Below are positions 7,990 to 17,386 of a stretch of 64,000 nt of DNA, piece by piece. The position numbers and the translations under genes were made by a program. This stretch comes from Clostridiaceae bacterium. Its GTDB lineage: Bacteria; Bacillota; Clostridia; Oscillospirales; Butyricicoccaceae. Within the stretch, counting starts at the first letter, position 1. Each line of letters starts with the position of its first letter. The stretch covers positions 1 to 64,000 of the forward strand of contig JAGZOP010000011.1 of NCBI GenBank assembly GCA_018383195.1, given 5' to 3'. The notes under the pieces were generated by a model. That model ran no database searches. It was not told the DNA's origin and saw nothing but the letters and a program-made list of their open reading frames with translations.

Positions 7990-10554
7990 TTATTTCCGAT
8001 ATGCGGTATGCGCAAGCGGAAGGCTGGTGCGAAAGTTTCCATCCAGCTTATAGTATGCGCCCTGCACCGCAGGCGCTGTTGGAATCGCAGTAATTTCTCC
8101 GATGCCGACACTGCCATACGCAAGCTTTGCTTCATTCTTTTCAACGATGATCGGCTGTATATCCGGCGTTTTATGTGCTCGGAACAGACCTAGTGTGCCG
8201 AATTTTGCCTTCGGCATTCCATTTTCCAATGGAAAATCTTCTGTCAACGCAAACCCAAGGCTCATGACAACGCCGCCCTCAATCTGCCCCTCTACTGAAA
8301 GCGGATTGATTGCCCGACCGACATCATGTGCCGCTACCACTTTTTCTACGGTACCGTCTTCGTTCAGGCAGACTACCTGTGTTGCATATCCATACGCAAC
8401 ATGCGAAACAGGATTCTTTTTCGGGGCGCCCATGGGATCGGTTACCGCCAAATATGCGCCATGAAACTCTTTCCCGTTGAGGGCTTCAAGCGGCTGATCT
8501 CCCAGTTCCTTCATCAAGTCTTCGCATGCTCTGCGGCAGGCTTCTCCTGTGATCAATGTCTGGCGGGAACCCGATGTTACACCCGAATCCGGCGCATAAC
8601 GGGTTTCTGCTGCTTCATAAACAATGGACTCTACCGGCATCCCTGTCGTCTCGCAGGCAACCTGTAAAAGAACCGTTCCAAGCCCCTGACCGATGCACGA
8701 TGCGCCGGTACGAATATGGATTTTACCATTTTCCACAGTCAGTCTGCAACGTCCCCAATCAGGAAGTCCGACACCTACTCCGGCATTTTTCATTGCACAA
8801 GCAATTCCTGCGCGGGGATGCTGCTCAAAAATATCCTTTACAGCTTCCAGAGTTTCGACCAGTGCCGTACCCGGATCGGCAATTTGTCCGTTTGGTAATT
8901 CCTGACCGGGACGGATTGCGTTGCGGTAACGAATTTCCCATGGAGAAATGCCGACCATTTCCGCTAGCAGGTTGAGATTGCATTCTGTTGCAAAACAGCT
9001 TTGGGTCACGCCAAACCCACGAAACGCGCCTGCGGGTGGATTATTCGTATAAACCGCAGTACCATCAATAGAAATATTCTGGTAATTATATGGCCCCGCT
9101 GCATGGGTGCAGGCACGCTGCAAAACTGGACCGCCCAGCGATGCATATGCTCCGGTATCCGCGATGATGGTTGCCTTCATACCGGTTAGATAACCATTTT
9201 CATCACAGGCAGTTGTAAATTTCATCTTCATGGGATGACGTTTCGGGTGGATTAGAATACTTTCCTGTCTCGTTAACTTTACTTTAACCGGACGTCCGGT
9301 CATCCAGGCAAGCAAGGCTGCGTGATGCTGCACTGTCATATCTTCCTTGCCGCCGAAGCCACCGCCAACCAGCGCATTGATGACATGCACCTTTTCAGGA
9401 GGGATTCCAAGCATCAGCGCACACTCATTTTGCGTTGCATAGACCCCTTGGTCGGATGAATAGATCGTCACTTCCCCTGCAACACGGTCCGCCCATGCGA
9501 CTGCACATTCCGGCTCTAAAAAGGCATGTTCCGTAAAGGGGGTTTCATATTCACGGGTCACAACGTGCGCAGAATTTTTAATCGCTTCATCGGCGTCCCC
9601 GCGTACCAAATGTTCAAACGCCAGAATATTTCCTTCTTTATGAACAAACGGCGCGCCGCGTTCCATAGCCTTTACCGGGTCAAAAATCGCAGGCAATTCT
9701 TCGCATTCAATCTTTACCAGTTTTTTCGCCTGTTCCACCGCATCCATAGTCTCGCCGCAGACCAATGCAATTGCGTCCCCAAGATAACGGGTAATGTTGC
9801 CAACCTGAATTAGCGTCGCCCAATCATGCTTGATATGTCCAATTTTATTTTGTCCGGGAATATCCTCCCATGTTGCAACGCATAAAATCCCCGGCACCTT
9901 TTCTGCCTCGCTTTTATCAATAGATAATACCCGCGCACGCGGATACGCGGAGCGAACTGCCGACCCATAAACCATGCCCGGGAAATCCGAGGAAGAGAAA
10001 TCATCCGCATACCGACCGGTTCCGAGGACTTTATCCCGCACATCAATCCGCGCCGCCCTTTGTCCAATACCTGTAATCTTTTCCGGCGCAGGAATGGGGG
10101 CGCCGGTACGCTTGATTTCTGCAGCAATTTCAACTGCATCAATGATTTTTTTGTAGCCTGTACAGCGACAATAATTGTTGCGCAGCGCATACGCAATTTC
10201 AACCCGGGTCGGATTTGGGTTGACATCCAGCAGCGCTTTCGTACAGATCACCATGCCCGGGATGCAGAATCCGCATTGCACGGCACCTGCCGCACCATAG
10301 GCATAAACATAGAGTTCTTTTTCATAATCTGTCAGACCTTCGACTGTTTGAATGGTTTTTCCATCCAAACGCGAAATTCGCTGTACGCAGGCTTTGACAG
10401 GCTTTCCATCAATCAAAACTGTACAAGTGCCGCAGGCGCCTTCGGAGCATCCATCTTTGACCGATTTGAGTCCAAGATCGTTTCGCAGCACATCAAGCAG
10501 CTTGTGATCCTGCTCAAACGTATATTCTTTACTATTAATGGTGAGCGTAAACAT
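7990..10554 (-). CDS. xdhD: Selenium-dependent xanthine dehydrogenase-type molybdenum hydroxylase
   Basis: 854 residues in two modules. The ferredoxin-like N-terminus binds two 2Fe-2S clusters: Cys36, 41, 44, 56 (CSEGACGTC) and Cys94, 97, 129, 131 (CGFC, CRC). The molybdopterin-binding module runs from about residue 170 to the end (VLGTGRYADDF, VGGGFGGKEDM, AFRGFGVTQ, GSVGIGEI). There is no FAD module and no FAD subunit gene nearby. Length and layout match the selenium-dependent molybdenum hydroxylases related to E. coli XdhD, which interconvert purines such as xanthine and urate. The cofactor selenium is an inference from family and neighbours. It is the last gene of the ssnA operon, 6 bases after hyuA. 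Confidence 0.92.
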   Translation of the reverse strand: MFTLTINSKEYTFEQDHKLLDVLRNDLGLKSVKDGCSEGACGTCTVLIDGKPVKACVQRISRLDGKTIQTVEGLTDYEKELYVYAYGAAGAVQCGFCIPGMVICTKALLDVNPNPTRVEIAYALRNNYCRCTGYKKIIDAVEIAAEIKRTGAPIPAPEKITGIGQRAARIDVRDKVLGTGRYADDFSSSDFPGMVYGSAVRSAYPRARVLSIDKSEAEKVPGILCVATWEDIPGQNKIGHIKHDWATLIQVGNITRYLGDAIALVCGETMDAVEQAKKLVKIECEELPAIFDPVKAMERGAPFVHKEGNILAFEHLVRGDADEAIKNSAHVVTREYETPFTEHAFLEPECAVAWADRVAGEVTIYSSDQGVYATQNECALMLGIPPEKVHVINALVGGGFGGKEDMTVQHHAALLAWMTGRPVKVKLTRQESILIHPKRHPMKMKFTTACDENGYLTGMKATIIADTGAYASLGGPVLQRACTHAAGPYNYQNISIDGTAVYTNNPPAGAFRGFGVTQSCFATECNLNLLAEMVGISPWEIRYRNAIRPGQELPNGQIADPGTALVETLEAVKDIFEQHPRAGIACAMKNAGVGVGLPDWGRCRLTVENGKIHIRTGASCIGQGLGTVLLQVACETTGMPVESIVYEAAETRYAPDSGVTSGSRQTLITGEACRRACEDLMKELGDQPLEALNGKEFHGAYLAVTDPMGAPKKNPVSHVAYGYATQVVCLNEDGTVEKVVAAHDVGRAINPLSVEGQIEGGVVMSLGFALTEDFPLENGMPKAKFGTLGLFRAHKTPDIQPIIVEKNEAKLAYGSVGIGEITAIPTAPAVQGAYYKLDGNFRTSLPLAHTAYRK

Positions 10555-10560
10555 TTAGGG

Positions 10561-11925
10561 TCACCTCGACTGTCCTCGTTTGATATAGCGTCCCTGTCCT
10601 CGAAGGACTAGTTCTCCATCCACAACAGCATGTGCTCCTCGCAGAAATACATCGCGAACGCTGCCCGATGTATGGAATCCTTCATACGGAGTATAATCAC
10701 AGTTCTGCATCTGCGTTTGTGCCGAAATGACCGTATCCCGATGTGGATCATAAATCACAAGATCTGCATCGCTGCCGACAGCGAGGACACCTTTTTGCGG
10801 ATAGAGCCCGAACATACGCGCCGGCTCTTCTGCAAGCATCCGGCAGAGTGCTGATGCCGAAATTTTACCGGATGCGACAGCTGCGGTGTACATCACAGCC
10901 GGACGGTGTTCAATCCCGGGCATTCCGTTTGGAATCTGTGTAAAATCTTCGCGCCCAAGTTCCTTTTGCCCATTGAAATTGAAAGCGCAGTGATCGGTAG
11001 AGATAATATCGATTTCTCCGGCAGCAATCGCTTGCCACAAGCAATGCTGATCCTGTGCCGAACGAAGCGGAGGGGAACATACATACTTTGCAGCCTCAAA
11101 ATCCTGTCTTTCATAAACGCTTTCGTCAAGTGTCAGGTATTGCGGACAGCTTTCCACATAGACTTTTTGCCCCCGTTTGCGTGCCATGCGGATTTCTTCC
11201 AGACCGTCTTCTGTGGACAGGTGTACCACCCATGCAGGGGCACCCGCAAGTTCTGCAATACGCAGAAAACGACCGACTGCCTCTCCCTCGATGATGCTCG
11301 GGCGTGTTTTTGGGTGCCATTCCGGACCGGTATGCCCTTCGGAAACCGCGTTTCTGCGCAACTCGTCCAATACCGGACCATTCTCGCAATGTACGCCTAA
11401 AATGCCGCCAATACGTTTCATCTCGCACAGAATTTCATACATTTCGCAGTCGTTAACCATCAGCGCATCATAAGCGTAATAGCATTTGAACGATGTCACG
11501 CCTGCCGCCGCCATTTCATGCAGTTCCGCGCGTGTATGCGCATTCCAATCGGTTACAGCCATGTGAAAGCCATAGTCGCAAGAGCAGTTCCCATCTGCGC
11601 GCTGATGCCATATATCCAAAGCGTGTGCAAGCGTATCTCCTCGATCCTGCGTAGCAAAATCGATCAACATTGTGGTGCCGCCTGCAAGCGCCGCGGCAGA
11701 ACCGGATGCAAAATTGTCCGACGTTACAGTGCCGGATACCGGCATGTCAAGGTGCGTATGTCCGTCAATAAAGCCCGGAAACACCAGACAGCCGGATGCG
11801 TCAATGACCTTATCCCCTTCCAGCCCATGCCCAATGGCGCGGATTGTTTCACCTTCTATCAAGATATCTGCCTGATATTGATCATTTCCCGAAATAAGCT
11901 GACCGCCTTTTACTACGGTTTTCAT
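10561..11925 (-). CDS. hyuA: D-hydantoinase/dihydropyrimidinase family amidohydrolase
   Basis: 454 residues of the cyclic-amidohydrolase superfamily. The first metal ligands are HTHLD at 56-60; SFKCYYAYD near residue 150 carries the Lys expected to be carbamylated; HLS near residue 233 and STDHCAF near 307 complete the site. It opens hydantoin-like rings; in this locus the substrate is probably a ring produced during purine breakdown, as for E. coli HyuA. The start overlaps the ygfK stop by 4 bases (ATGA), a sign of translational coupling, and GGAGGG precedes the ATG. Confidence 0.92.
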   Translation of the reverse strand: MKTVVKGGQLISGNDQYQADILIEGETIRAIGHGLEGDKVIDASGCLVFPGFIDGHTHLDMPVSGTVTSDNFASGSAAALAGGTTMLIDFATQDRGDTLAHALDIWHQRADGNCSCDYGFHMAVTDWNAHTRAELHEMAAAGVTSFKCYYAYDALMVNDCEMYEILCEMKRIGGILGVHCENGPVLDELRRNAVSEGHTGPEWHPKTRPSIIEGEAVGRFLRIAELAGAPAWVVHLSTEDGLEEIRMARKRGQKVYVESCPQYLTLDESVYERQDFEAAKYVCSPPLRSAQDQHCLWQAIAAGEIDIISTDHCAFNFNGQKELGREDFTQIPNGMPGIEHRPAVMYTAAVASGKISASALCRMLAEEPARMFGLYPQKGVLAVGSDADLVIYDPHRDTVISAQTQMQNCDYTPYEGFHTSGSVRDVFLRGAHAVVDGELVLRGQGRYIKRGQSR

Positions 11926-13547
11926 ACGTTTTGCCCTCCCTGATTCAGGAATACATCGATTACTTGACGCACTTCTTCTGGCAGTGCAGAAACATCAGTA
12001 CCTGTTTGTCCTAGGTATCGATATTTTTCATGCCCGAAAAAACCGTCATTCTGTGAAGATTCAAAATCTTCCAAAGTATCGAAATAAGTGAACTTATCTC
12101 GATACGGCACATAACCGAACGGACACAAACATGCGCAGTTGCCGCATTCGTTGCAATAGGAATCCATGTGAATAGCAGATTTGAGGTCGGGAAGCGGGAA
12201 ATTTGCGCGATTTGGACAGACATCCACACAGTTTTTACATTTGAAGCATGCAGCCGGAGGTGCTGTTTGATTCCTTGCGCGCGATTTCTTTTCCTGCTTT
12301 TGATAATATGGATCTGAAAGAATGGAATCGCACAGTGCACGCAGCTTTTCGCAATCGACCTGATGCGGAATTCTGTCTGGCACCAACGCCGCCAAGCGCG
12401 TGAGATTTTGATATCCTCCTGTTTTCAGCAGCAATGTTGCGACGGTAACAGGCGCAATCCCGCACGCAAGCACCGATGCAATATTGTGCGGATCAATCCC
12501 GCCCGAAAAGGAGATTGGCAATCTGCCGCTGGTTGCCTCGCTCAGTGCCTTTGCAACATGAATGGCGAGCGGGAACAGCGGTTTTCCAGACATGTACATT
12601 GCGTCCCCGGACAATTCCCCGTGCCGAATCTCGACCGGAAATGTATTCGTTAGTTTGACGCCAAACGAAAGCCCCTTCTTTTCTGCAAGCCGCATAAGGC
12701 GATGAATCATGTCTACCGCATCTTCCAGCTTCATATCATGTTCAAAATGAGTAGTATCAAATACCATATAGCCGTAGCCGAGCTGATCGAGCAGGCTGCG
12801 CACAGACCGATACCCAATCAGTGTAGGATTGCATTTAATATAGGTGTGAAACCCCTTTTCTTCGATCAGATAAGATGCAATGCGCTCAATTTCATCCGAT
12901 GGGCAGCCGTGCATGGTGGACAATGTGACGACGTTGGAAATATGGGGGTCTATCCTACGGATATACGCTGCATCTACATGCTCAAAAAGCGGCAAGGCAC
13001 ACTCGGCTTCGTGCAGGCACTGCGCCCAGAACGCACTGCCCGACGCGTCTTTCATGGTATTCAAAAAAGTGTCGATCTTTGGACTTTGAATTCCGGCAAG
13101 GTCATAACCGACACTGACATGAAACTGGAAATTACAGTCCCAACCAAACTCGCGCGCAAGTAACCAGATTGCCACATATCCTTTGATATACTCCTCGGCA
13201 GCTTCGGCTACCGTCAGCTCAGTTGACCATTCGGTGTTGTATGCCTCTCCGTCCACATAAATGCATGGCTTGACGATGCCAAGTTCTTCGCCTTCCATAA
13301 TTTGCACAGTTTTAAGTTCAAACACACGCGCACCAGCGGCAAATCCGGCAAGTAAATTCTGCGCAAGCTGTGTATGCGGACCGGCTGCCGGTCCAATCGG
13401 TACCGACAAGGGTCTGCCCGCAAGCTGCATGCAATTGGAGGAAGCCTCGTGCACAGGCACATGAAACAGGCTCTTCTGTTTGCGGTATTCCCAAAGTGCA
13501 TTTTCCAGCAATGTTTTGAAAGGAATCCCTCTCATTTTATCACTCAT
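11922..13547 (-). CDS. ygfK: YgfK-like putative oxidoreductase, short form without the flavin/NAD(P) module
   Basis: 541 residues against about 1030 in E. coli YgfK. Residues 1-410 match the N-terminal dihydroorotate dehydrogenase-like barrel (VGPAAGPHTQLAQN-type motif as IGPAAGPHTQLAQN, FNTEWSTE as YNTEWSTE, LSTMHGCP, FGVKLTNT, FSGGIDPHNI). It then jumps straight to the C-terminal ferredoxin part with CFKCKNCVDVCPNRAN (434-449) and CNECGNCACLCP (465-476), two 4Fe-4S clusters. The GltD-like FAD and NAD(P)H domain that normally lies between them is absent. The reading frame is clean, so this is a true short form. It overlaps ssnA by 8 bases. The family is called putative selenate reductase, but genetics in gut bacteria tie it to anaerobic urate breakdown. 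Confidence 0.88.
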   Translation of the reverse strand: MSDKMRGIPFKTLLENALWEYRKQKSLFHVPVHEASSNCMQLAGRPLSVPIGPAAGPHTQLAQNLLAGFAAGARVFELKTVQIMEGEELGIVKPCIYVDGEAYNTEWSTELTVAEAAEEYIKGYVAIWLLAREFGWDCNFQFHVSVGYDLAGIQSPKIDTFLNTMKDASGSAFWAQCLHEAECALPLFEHVDAAYIRRIDPHISNVVTLSTMHGCPSDEIERIASYLIEEKGFHTYIKCNPTLIGYRSVRSLLDQLGYGYMVFDTTHFEHDMKLEDAVDMIHRLMRLAEKKGLSFGVKLTNTFPVEIRHGELSGDAMYMSGKPLFPLAIHVAKALSEATSGRLPISFSGGIDPHNIASVLACGIAPVTVATLLLKTGGYQNLTRLAALVPDRIPHQVDCEKLRALCDSILSDPYYQKQEKKSRARNQTAPPAACFKCKNCVDVCPNRANFPLPDLKSAIHMDSYCNECGNCACLCPFGYVPYRDKFTYFDTLEDFESSQNDGFFGHEKYRYLGQTGTDVSALPEEVRQVIDVFLNQGGQNV

Positions 13548-14880
13548 AATTTTTCACTCCCAGAGCATCCCAGAGCCGCGCAGACTGCTTACGGCATTCG
13601 TACATAATTTTTTCTTCATCCACACATTGAATTTCGCGGTTCAGCATCAATACACGACCGTGACCAATTGTCGTTGTGATATTACGTCCATTCATGCCAA
13701 ACAGCATATGTCCGTTTATATTGTTTGCATTCAGCGGCGTGAACGGCTGATAGTCAGACACAATAAAGTCAGCGTGTGCGCCGGTCTGAATTATACCAAA
13801 TACGCCTCCAAAATGCCGTCCTGCCAAGTCGGAATTATTTTTCAGCGCCATGTCAAAGGTTTCATTCCAGCCTACAGACGGATGCTTATTTTCATGCTTC
13901 ATCAGCACATTCGCATGTTTCATAGATTCCAACATATCGCTTGTAAAGCCATCTGTCCCTAAGCCTACGGTTACGCCTGCTTCAAATAATTTCAGTACAT
14001 CGGTTGCACCAACTGCATTTCCCATATTGGACTGGGGATTATGAACGACCGCCGTATTTGTTTGCGACAAAAGCTTCCGATCGGAATCAGTTAGATAAAC
14101 ACAGTGTCCGCAAATGGTCTGTGAACCTAAAATCCCATGCCGCGCCAAGCGTTCGACTACGGTTTCATGAAAATGCTCCCGGCAATGATCTCTGTCGTAA
14201 GCGCCTTCGCATACATGGATATGGAATCCGGTTTCGGCATGTTCTTTGGCGTATTCCATTGTTTCCTCTGAAATGGTAAACGACGCGTGCATTCCGCACA
14301 TTGCGGCGAGCAAGCCGCTGGAATCCTTTTTACAATTCTGTGCAAAGTCCAAATTCTCCTGAATCGACTGTCTGGATTTTTCTGTGCCGTCCCGGTCTGA
14401 AATTTCATAGCACAGGCAGGAGCGCACTCCGGTATCAACCGCTGCCTCTGCAATCATTTCCAAACTGCCCGGAATTTCGCAAAAAGATGCGTGGTGATCA
14501 AAAACCGTAGTGACGCCCGAGCGAATGCATTCGAGTAATGTCATATATGCTGAATATCGGGTCATCGGACGGTCCAAATGCCGATCGATGTTCCACCACG
14601 TTCCGTCGAGCACCTCGAGAAAATTTGTCGGATTGTTTCCCGGAATAGATAACCCGCGTGCAAAAGCCGAATAAATATGATGATGTGCATTGATAAATGC
14701 AGGCATAATGAGTCCGCCACGCGCGTCAATACGCTTTGCATCAGGATGCGATTCCAACATCTCATCTTCTGTGCCGACTGCCAGAATGGTATCTCCATCC
14801 CAGACAATAGCGCCGTCAGAAATCATAGGGTTTGAAGAGTCTCTTGTAAAAACTGTGCCATGATATAAAATCTGCTTCAC
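13540..14880 (-). CDS. ssnA: SsnA-type aminohydrolase
   Basis: 446 residues from a GTG start at 14880, close to the 442 of E. coli SsnA; the start is chosen for GGGGAGG eight bases upstream (an earlier in-frame start would add 16 unlike residues). It is an amidohydrolase of the chlorohydrolase/guanine deaminase group: NAHHHIYSAFARG near residue 61 for the metal, HVCEGAYD, and TDGFTSDM near 310. It is thought to deaminate or open a ring intermediate. It is the first gene of the second purine operon, behind a strong promoter at 14940-14968. Confidence 0.93.
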   Translation of the reverse strand: MKQILYHGTVFTRDSSNPMISDGAIVWDGDTILAVGTEDEMLESHPDAKRIDARGGLIMPAFINAHHHIYSAFARGLSIPGNNPTNFLEVLDGTWWNIDRHLDRPMTRYSAYMTLLECIRSGVTTVFDHHASFCEIPGSLEMIAEAAVDTGVRSCLCYEISDRDGTEKSRQSIQENLDFAQNCKKDSSGLLAAMCGMHASFTISEETMEYAKEHAETGFHIHVCEGAYDRDHCREHFHETVVERLARHGILGSQTICGHCVYLTDSDRKLLSQTNTAVVHNPQSNMGNAVGATDVLKLFEAGVTVGLGTDGFTSDMLESMKHANVLMKHENKHPSVGWNETFDMALKNNSDLAGRHFGGVFGIIQTGAHADFIVSDYQPFTPLNANNINGHMLFGMNGRNITTTIGHGRVLMLNREIQCVDEEKIMYECRKQSARLWDALGVKNYE

Positions 14881-14912
14881 TGCTCCGACCTCCCCACTGT
14901 GAATCGTCCAAA

Positions 14913-14968
14913 TTGGTCGAACAACCAAATCTTTTTCTCAGTGTAACATTTTTATACACTTTGGTCAA
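14913..14968 (-). promoter_or_regulatory. Promoter and inverted repeats before ssnA
   Basis: Minus-strand TTGACC (14968-14963), 17-base spacer, TACACT (14945-14940). Two repeats sit on it: AGTGTA-9-TACACT (14940-14960), covering the -10 box and part of the spacer, and TTGGT-6-ACCAA (14913-14928) just past the start point. They are candidate operators for the locus regulator. Confidence 0.7.
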
Positions 14969-15041
14969 GTATTCTCTTTCACACAGACATTAAAACGACA
15001 TTATGCACAAAAATGATCTGAGATTCTGTATGATTTGCAAA

Positions 15042-15072
15042 ACGCCGAATGTCAGTTAAAAGCATTCGGCGT
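15042..15072 (-). terminator. Terminator of the dpaL-ygeY-ygeW-arcC operon
   Basis: A perfect 10-bp stem (ACGCCGAATG and its complement) with an 11-base loop begins eight bases after the arcC stop and runs into TTTTGC on the minus strand. Confidence 0.85.
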
Positions 15073-15080
15073 CAATGAGA

Positions 15081-16016
15081 TTATTCTATGATCGTTCCTG
15101 TTTTCCCTTCAATACCCTCTTTGGCTTTTTCAAGCAGAGTAATAAGCGCACGCCGACCCGGAGCAGATTCGGCAAACTTGATTGCAGCTTCCACTTTGGG
15201 CAACATGGAGCCTGGTGCGAACTGACCTTCGGCACAATATCTCCGTGCTTCCTCTGTGGTAATATGATCAAGCCATTTTTGATCCGCTTTTCCGAAGTTT
15301 ACCGCACATTTTTCGACTGCGGTTAAAATGATTAAGAGGTCTGCATCGACCTGCTGTGCAATCAGGCACGAGCAAAAGTCTTTGTCAATTACAGCGCTGG
15401 TACCGCGCAGCGCAGCGCCGTCACGGATCACGGGAATTCCTCCTCCGCCGCCGGCAATCACGACTTGTCCCGCCTGAAACAGCGCACGAACAGTATCAAT
15501 TTCTACGATGTCACGCGGTTTGGGGCTTGCTACGACACGACGCCAGCCGCGCCCTGCATCCTCCATCATGACATATCCCTTTTCCTGTGAGAGTTTTTTT
15601 GCCTCTTCCTCGCTCATAAAACGACCAATCGGTTTCGTTGGAGATTCAAATGCCGGATCATGGGGATCGACTACAACCTGCGTAATGACAGTTGCGCACG
15701 GCTTGGGAATGCCGCGCAGCAGTAACTCCTCACGCAGCGCGTTCTGCAAATCGTAACCTATATAGCTTTGGCTCATTGCAACACAGACCGACAGAGGGAT
15801 CACAGGAAAATCCTGTTCGACAACACGAGTCAGTTCATTTACCGCATGATGGATCATGCCCACCTGCGGACCGTTGCCGTGCGATACAATGACTTGATGC
15901 CCCTGTTCAATCAAATCTACAATGGCTTTGGCGGTATGCTTGACTGCTGTCATCTGCTCTGTCAAACTATTGCCAAGGGCATTCCCGCCGAGTGCAATGA
16001 CAATTCTCTTTCCCAT
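15081..16016 (-). CDS. arcC: Carbamate kinase
   Basis: 311 residues, the family's usual length. Typical segments are IVIALGGNALG at the N-terminus, VSHGNGPQVG (about 44-53), VVASPKPRDIVE, VIAGGGGGIPV and DKDFCSCLIA. The enzyme moves phosphate from carbamoyl phosphate to ADP, making ATP, ammonia and CO2. Here carbamoyl phosphate would come from the YgeW transferase encoded 66 bases upstream, so this is the energy-yielding step of the purine route. Arginine deiminase is absent, which argues against an arginine pathway. It ends at a strong terminator. Confidence 0.97.
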   Translation of the reverse strand: MGKRIVIALGGNALGNSLTEQMTAVKHTAKAIVDLIEQGHQVIVSHGNGPQVGMIHHAVNELTRVVEQDFPVIPLSVCVAMSQSYIGYDLQNALREELLLRGIPKPCATVITQVVVDPHDPAFESPTKPIGRFMSEEEAKKLSQEKGYVMMEDAGRGWRRVVASPKPRDIVEIDTVRALFQAGQVVIAGGGGGIPVIRDGAALRGTSAVIDKDFCSCLIAQQVDADLLIILTAVEKCAVNFGKADQKWLDHITTEEARRYCAEGQFAPGSMLPKVEAAIKFAESAPGRRALITLLEKAKEGIEGKTGTIIE

Positions 16017-16044
16017 ATGAAAGGCTCCTTCTCAAAATACACGA

Positions 16045-16062
16045 GCGGGGTATTGTCCCCGC
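16045..16062 (-). other. Hairpin between ygeW and arcC
   Basis: GCGGGG-6-CCCCGC, extended by an outer ATACA/TGTAT pairing and followed on the minus strand by TTTTGAG. It may be a partial terminator or an RNA-processing site that sets the arcC level. Confidence 0.5.
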
Positions 16063-16082
16063 CCTGTATAAAAATTCAACTT

Positions 16083-17285
16083 TTATTCGGTCATCATGCG
16101 ACGTTCTGCGGCACGAGCCTCTAATTTTTTCAGCATTGCCTGCGGATCTTTGCATTTAGCAAGGAAGATCATCGCTGCAATAATATACGGCTTAAAAGAT
16201 GCTTCTTTATAAAGCGGAACGCGGTAGCGATCGAATACTGATGCATCCACTTCGCCATCCACACAGGAAACTCCGTTGATATCTGCCGGCAGACAGTGCA
16301 GGTACAGCGCCTTGCCGTCCTTGGTTTTTGCCATCATTTCTTCGGTGCAGCACCAGTCTTTGTGCTCTGCATTTTGTGCAAGCAGCTCCTGCTCCAACGC
16401 CTTGATACCTTCGGAATCGCCCTCTGCATACAGATCGGTGCGCTTTTCCATGGCCGCAAACGGTGCCCAGCTCTTGGGATATACAATATCCGCATCTGCG
16501 AATGCCGCCTCCATGGAGTTTGTCTTTGTAAAACTGCCGCCGGTTGCTTCCGCATTTTTCTTCGCTACTTCTTCTACTTCGGGCATGACCTCATAGCCCT
16601 CTGGATGCGCGAGTACCACATCCATACCGAAGCGGGTGAACAGACCGATTACGCCCTGCGGAACCGACAGCGGCTTTCCATAAGAAGGAGAATACGCCCA
16701 AGTCATAGCAACCTTTTTGCCCTTGAGATTCTCCACGCCTCCAAAGTGATGGATGATGTGCAGCATATCTGCCATACACTGGGTCGGGTGGTCAATATCG
16801 CACTGGAGATTAACAAGCGTGGGCTTCTGTTCGAGCACGCCGTCCTGATACCCCTCGGTTACTGCGTTTACGACATTGTGCATATAGTCATTGCCTTTAC
16901 CAATATACATATCGTCACGGATGCCGATGACATCCGCCATGAAAGAAATCATATTTGCGGTCTCGCGCACCGTTTCTCCGTGTGCAATCTGGCTCTTGCC
17001 CTCGTCCAAATCCTGCACTTCCAGACCGAGCAGATTGCAGGCAGACGCAAAGGAAAAACGGGTACGGGTAGAATTGTCGCGGAACAGGCTGATTCCAAGC
17101 CCGGATTCAAAAATCTTGGTCGAGATGTTGTTTTCTCGCATATAGCGCAATGCATCCGCAATGGTAAATACGGCTTCGATTTCATCGTCTGTTTTTTCCC
17201 AAGTCAAGAAAAAGTCTCCTTCGTACATTTCCTTAAAATTCAGGGAATTCAACTTGTCAATATATTTCTGAAGGGTTGCATCCAT
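16083..17285 (-). CDS. ygeW: Knotted carbamoyltransferase YgeW
   Basis: 400 residues (E. coli YgeW has 396). It is an aspartate/ornithine carbamoyltransferase relative with the carbamoyl phosphate loop DNSTRTRFSFASACN (about 69-83), HPTQCMADM and HCLPAD motifs. These enzymes probably run backward, splitting a carbamoylated product to carbamoyl phosphate; the physiological substrate was long unknown and likely derives from purine or allantoin-like breakdown. AAAAGGAG precedes the start. It lies between ygeY and arcC in one operon. Confidence 0.94.
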   Translation of the reverse strand: MDATLQKYIDKLNSLNFKEMYEGDFFLTWEKTDDEIEAVFTIADALRYMRENNISTKIFESGLGISLFRDNSTRTRFSFASACNLLGLEVQDLDEGKSQIAHGETVRETANMISFMADVIGIRDDMYIGKGNDYMHNVVNAVTEGYQDGVLEQKPTLVNLQCDIDHPTQCMADMLHIIHHFGGVENLKGKKVAMTWAYSPSYGKPLSVPQGVIGLFTRFGMDVVLAHPEGYEVMPEVEEVAKKNAEATGGSFTKTNSMEAAFADADIVYPKSWAPFAAMEKRTDLYAEGDSEGIKALEQELLAQNAEHKDWCCTEEMMAKTKDGKALYLHCLPADINGVSCVDGEVDASVFDRYRVPLYKEASFKPYIIAAMIFLAKCKDPQAMLKKLEARAAERRMMTE

Positions 17286-17343
17286 ATAAAATTCTCCTTT
17301 TACTGCAAATTCAATCTATTTGCCGTTACTTTCATCAAAAATG

Positions 17344-17359
17344 AAGAACTACAGTTCTT
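17344..17359 (-). other. Small hairpin between ygeY and ygeW
   Basis: AAGAAC-TACA-GTTCTT, a perfect 6-bp stem with a 4-base loop in the 101-base gap between the two genes, followed on the minus strand by CATTTTTG. It could be a weak intercistronic terminator or stability element. Confidence 0.35.
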
Positions 17360-17386
17360 TTTTCGTTTTTTCGTGCAAAAAGCCGG

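Noticed and set aside
13540..13560. Possible frameshift between ssnA and ygfK
   Set aside because: The 8-base overlap with a GGGAGTG ribosome site is normal coupling, and both proteins are complete at the junction.
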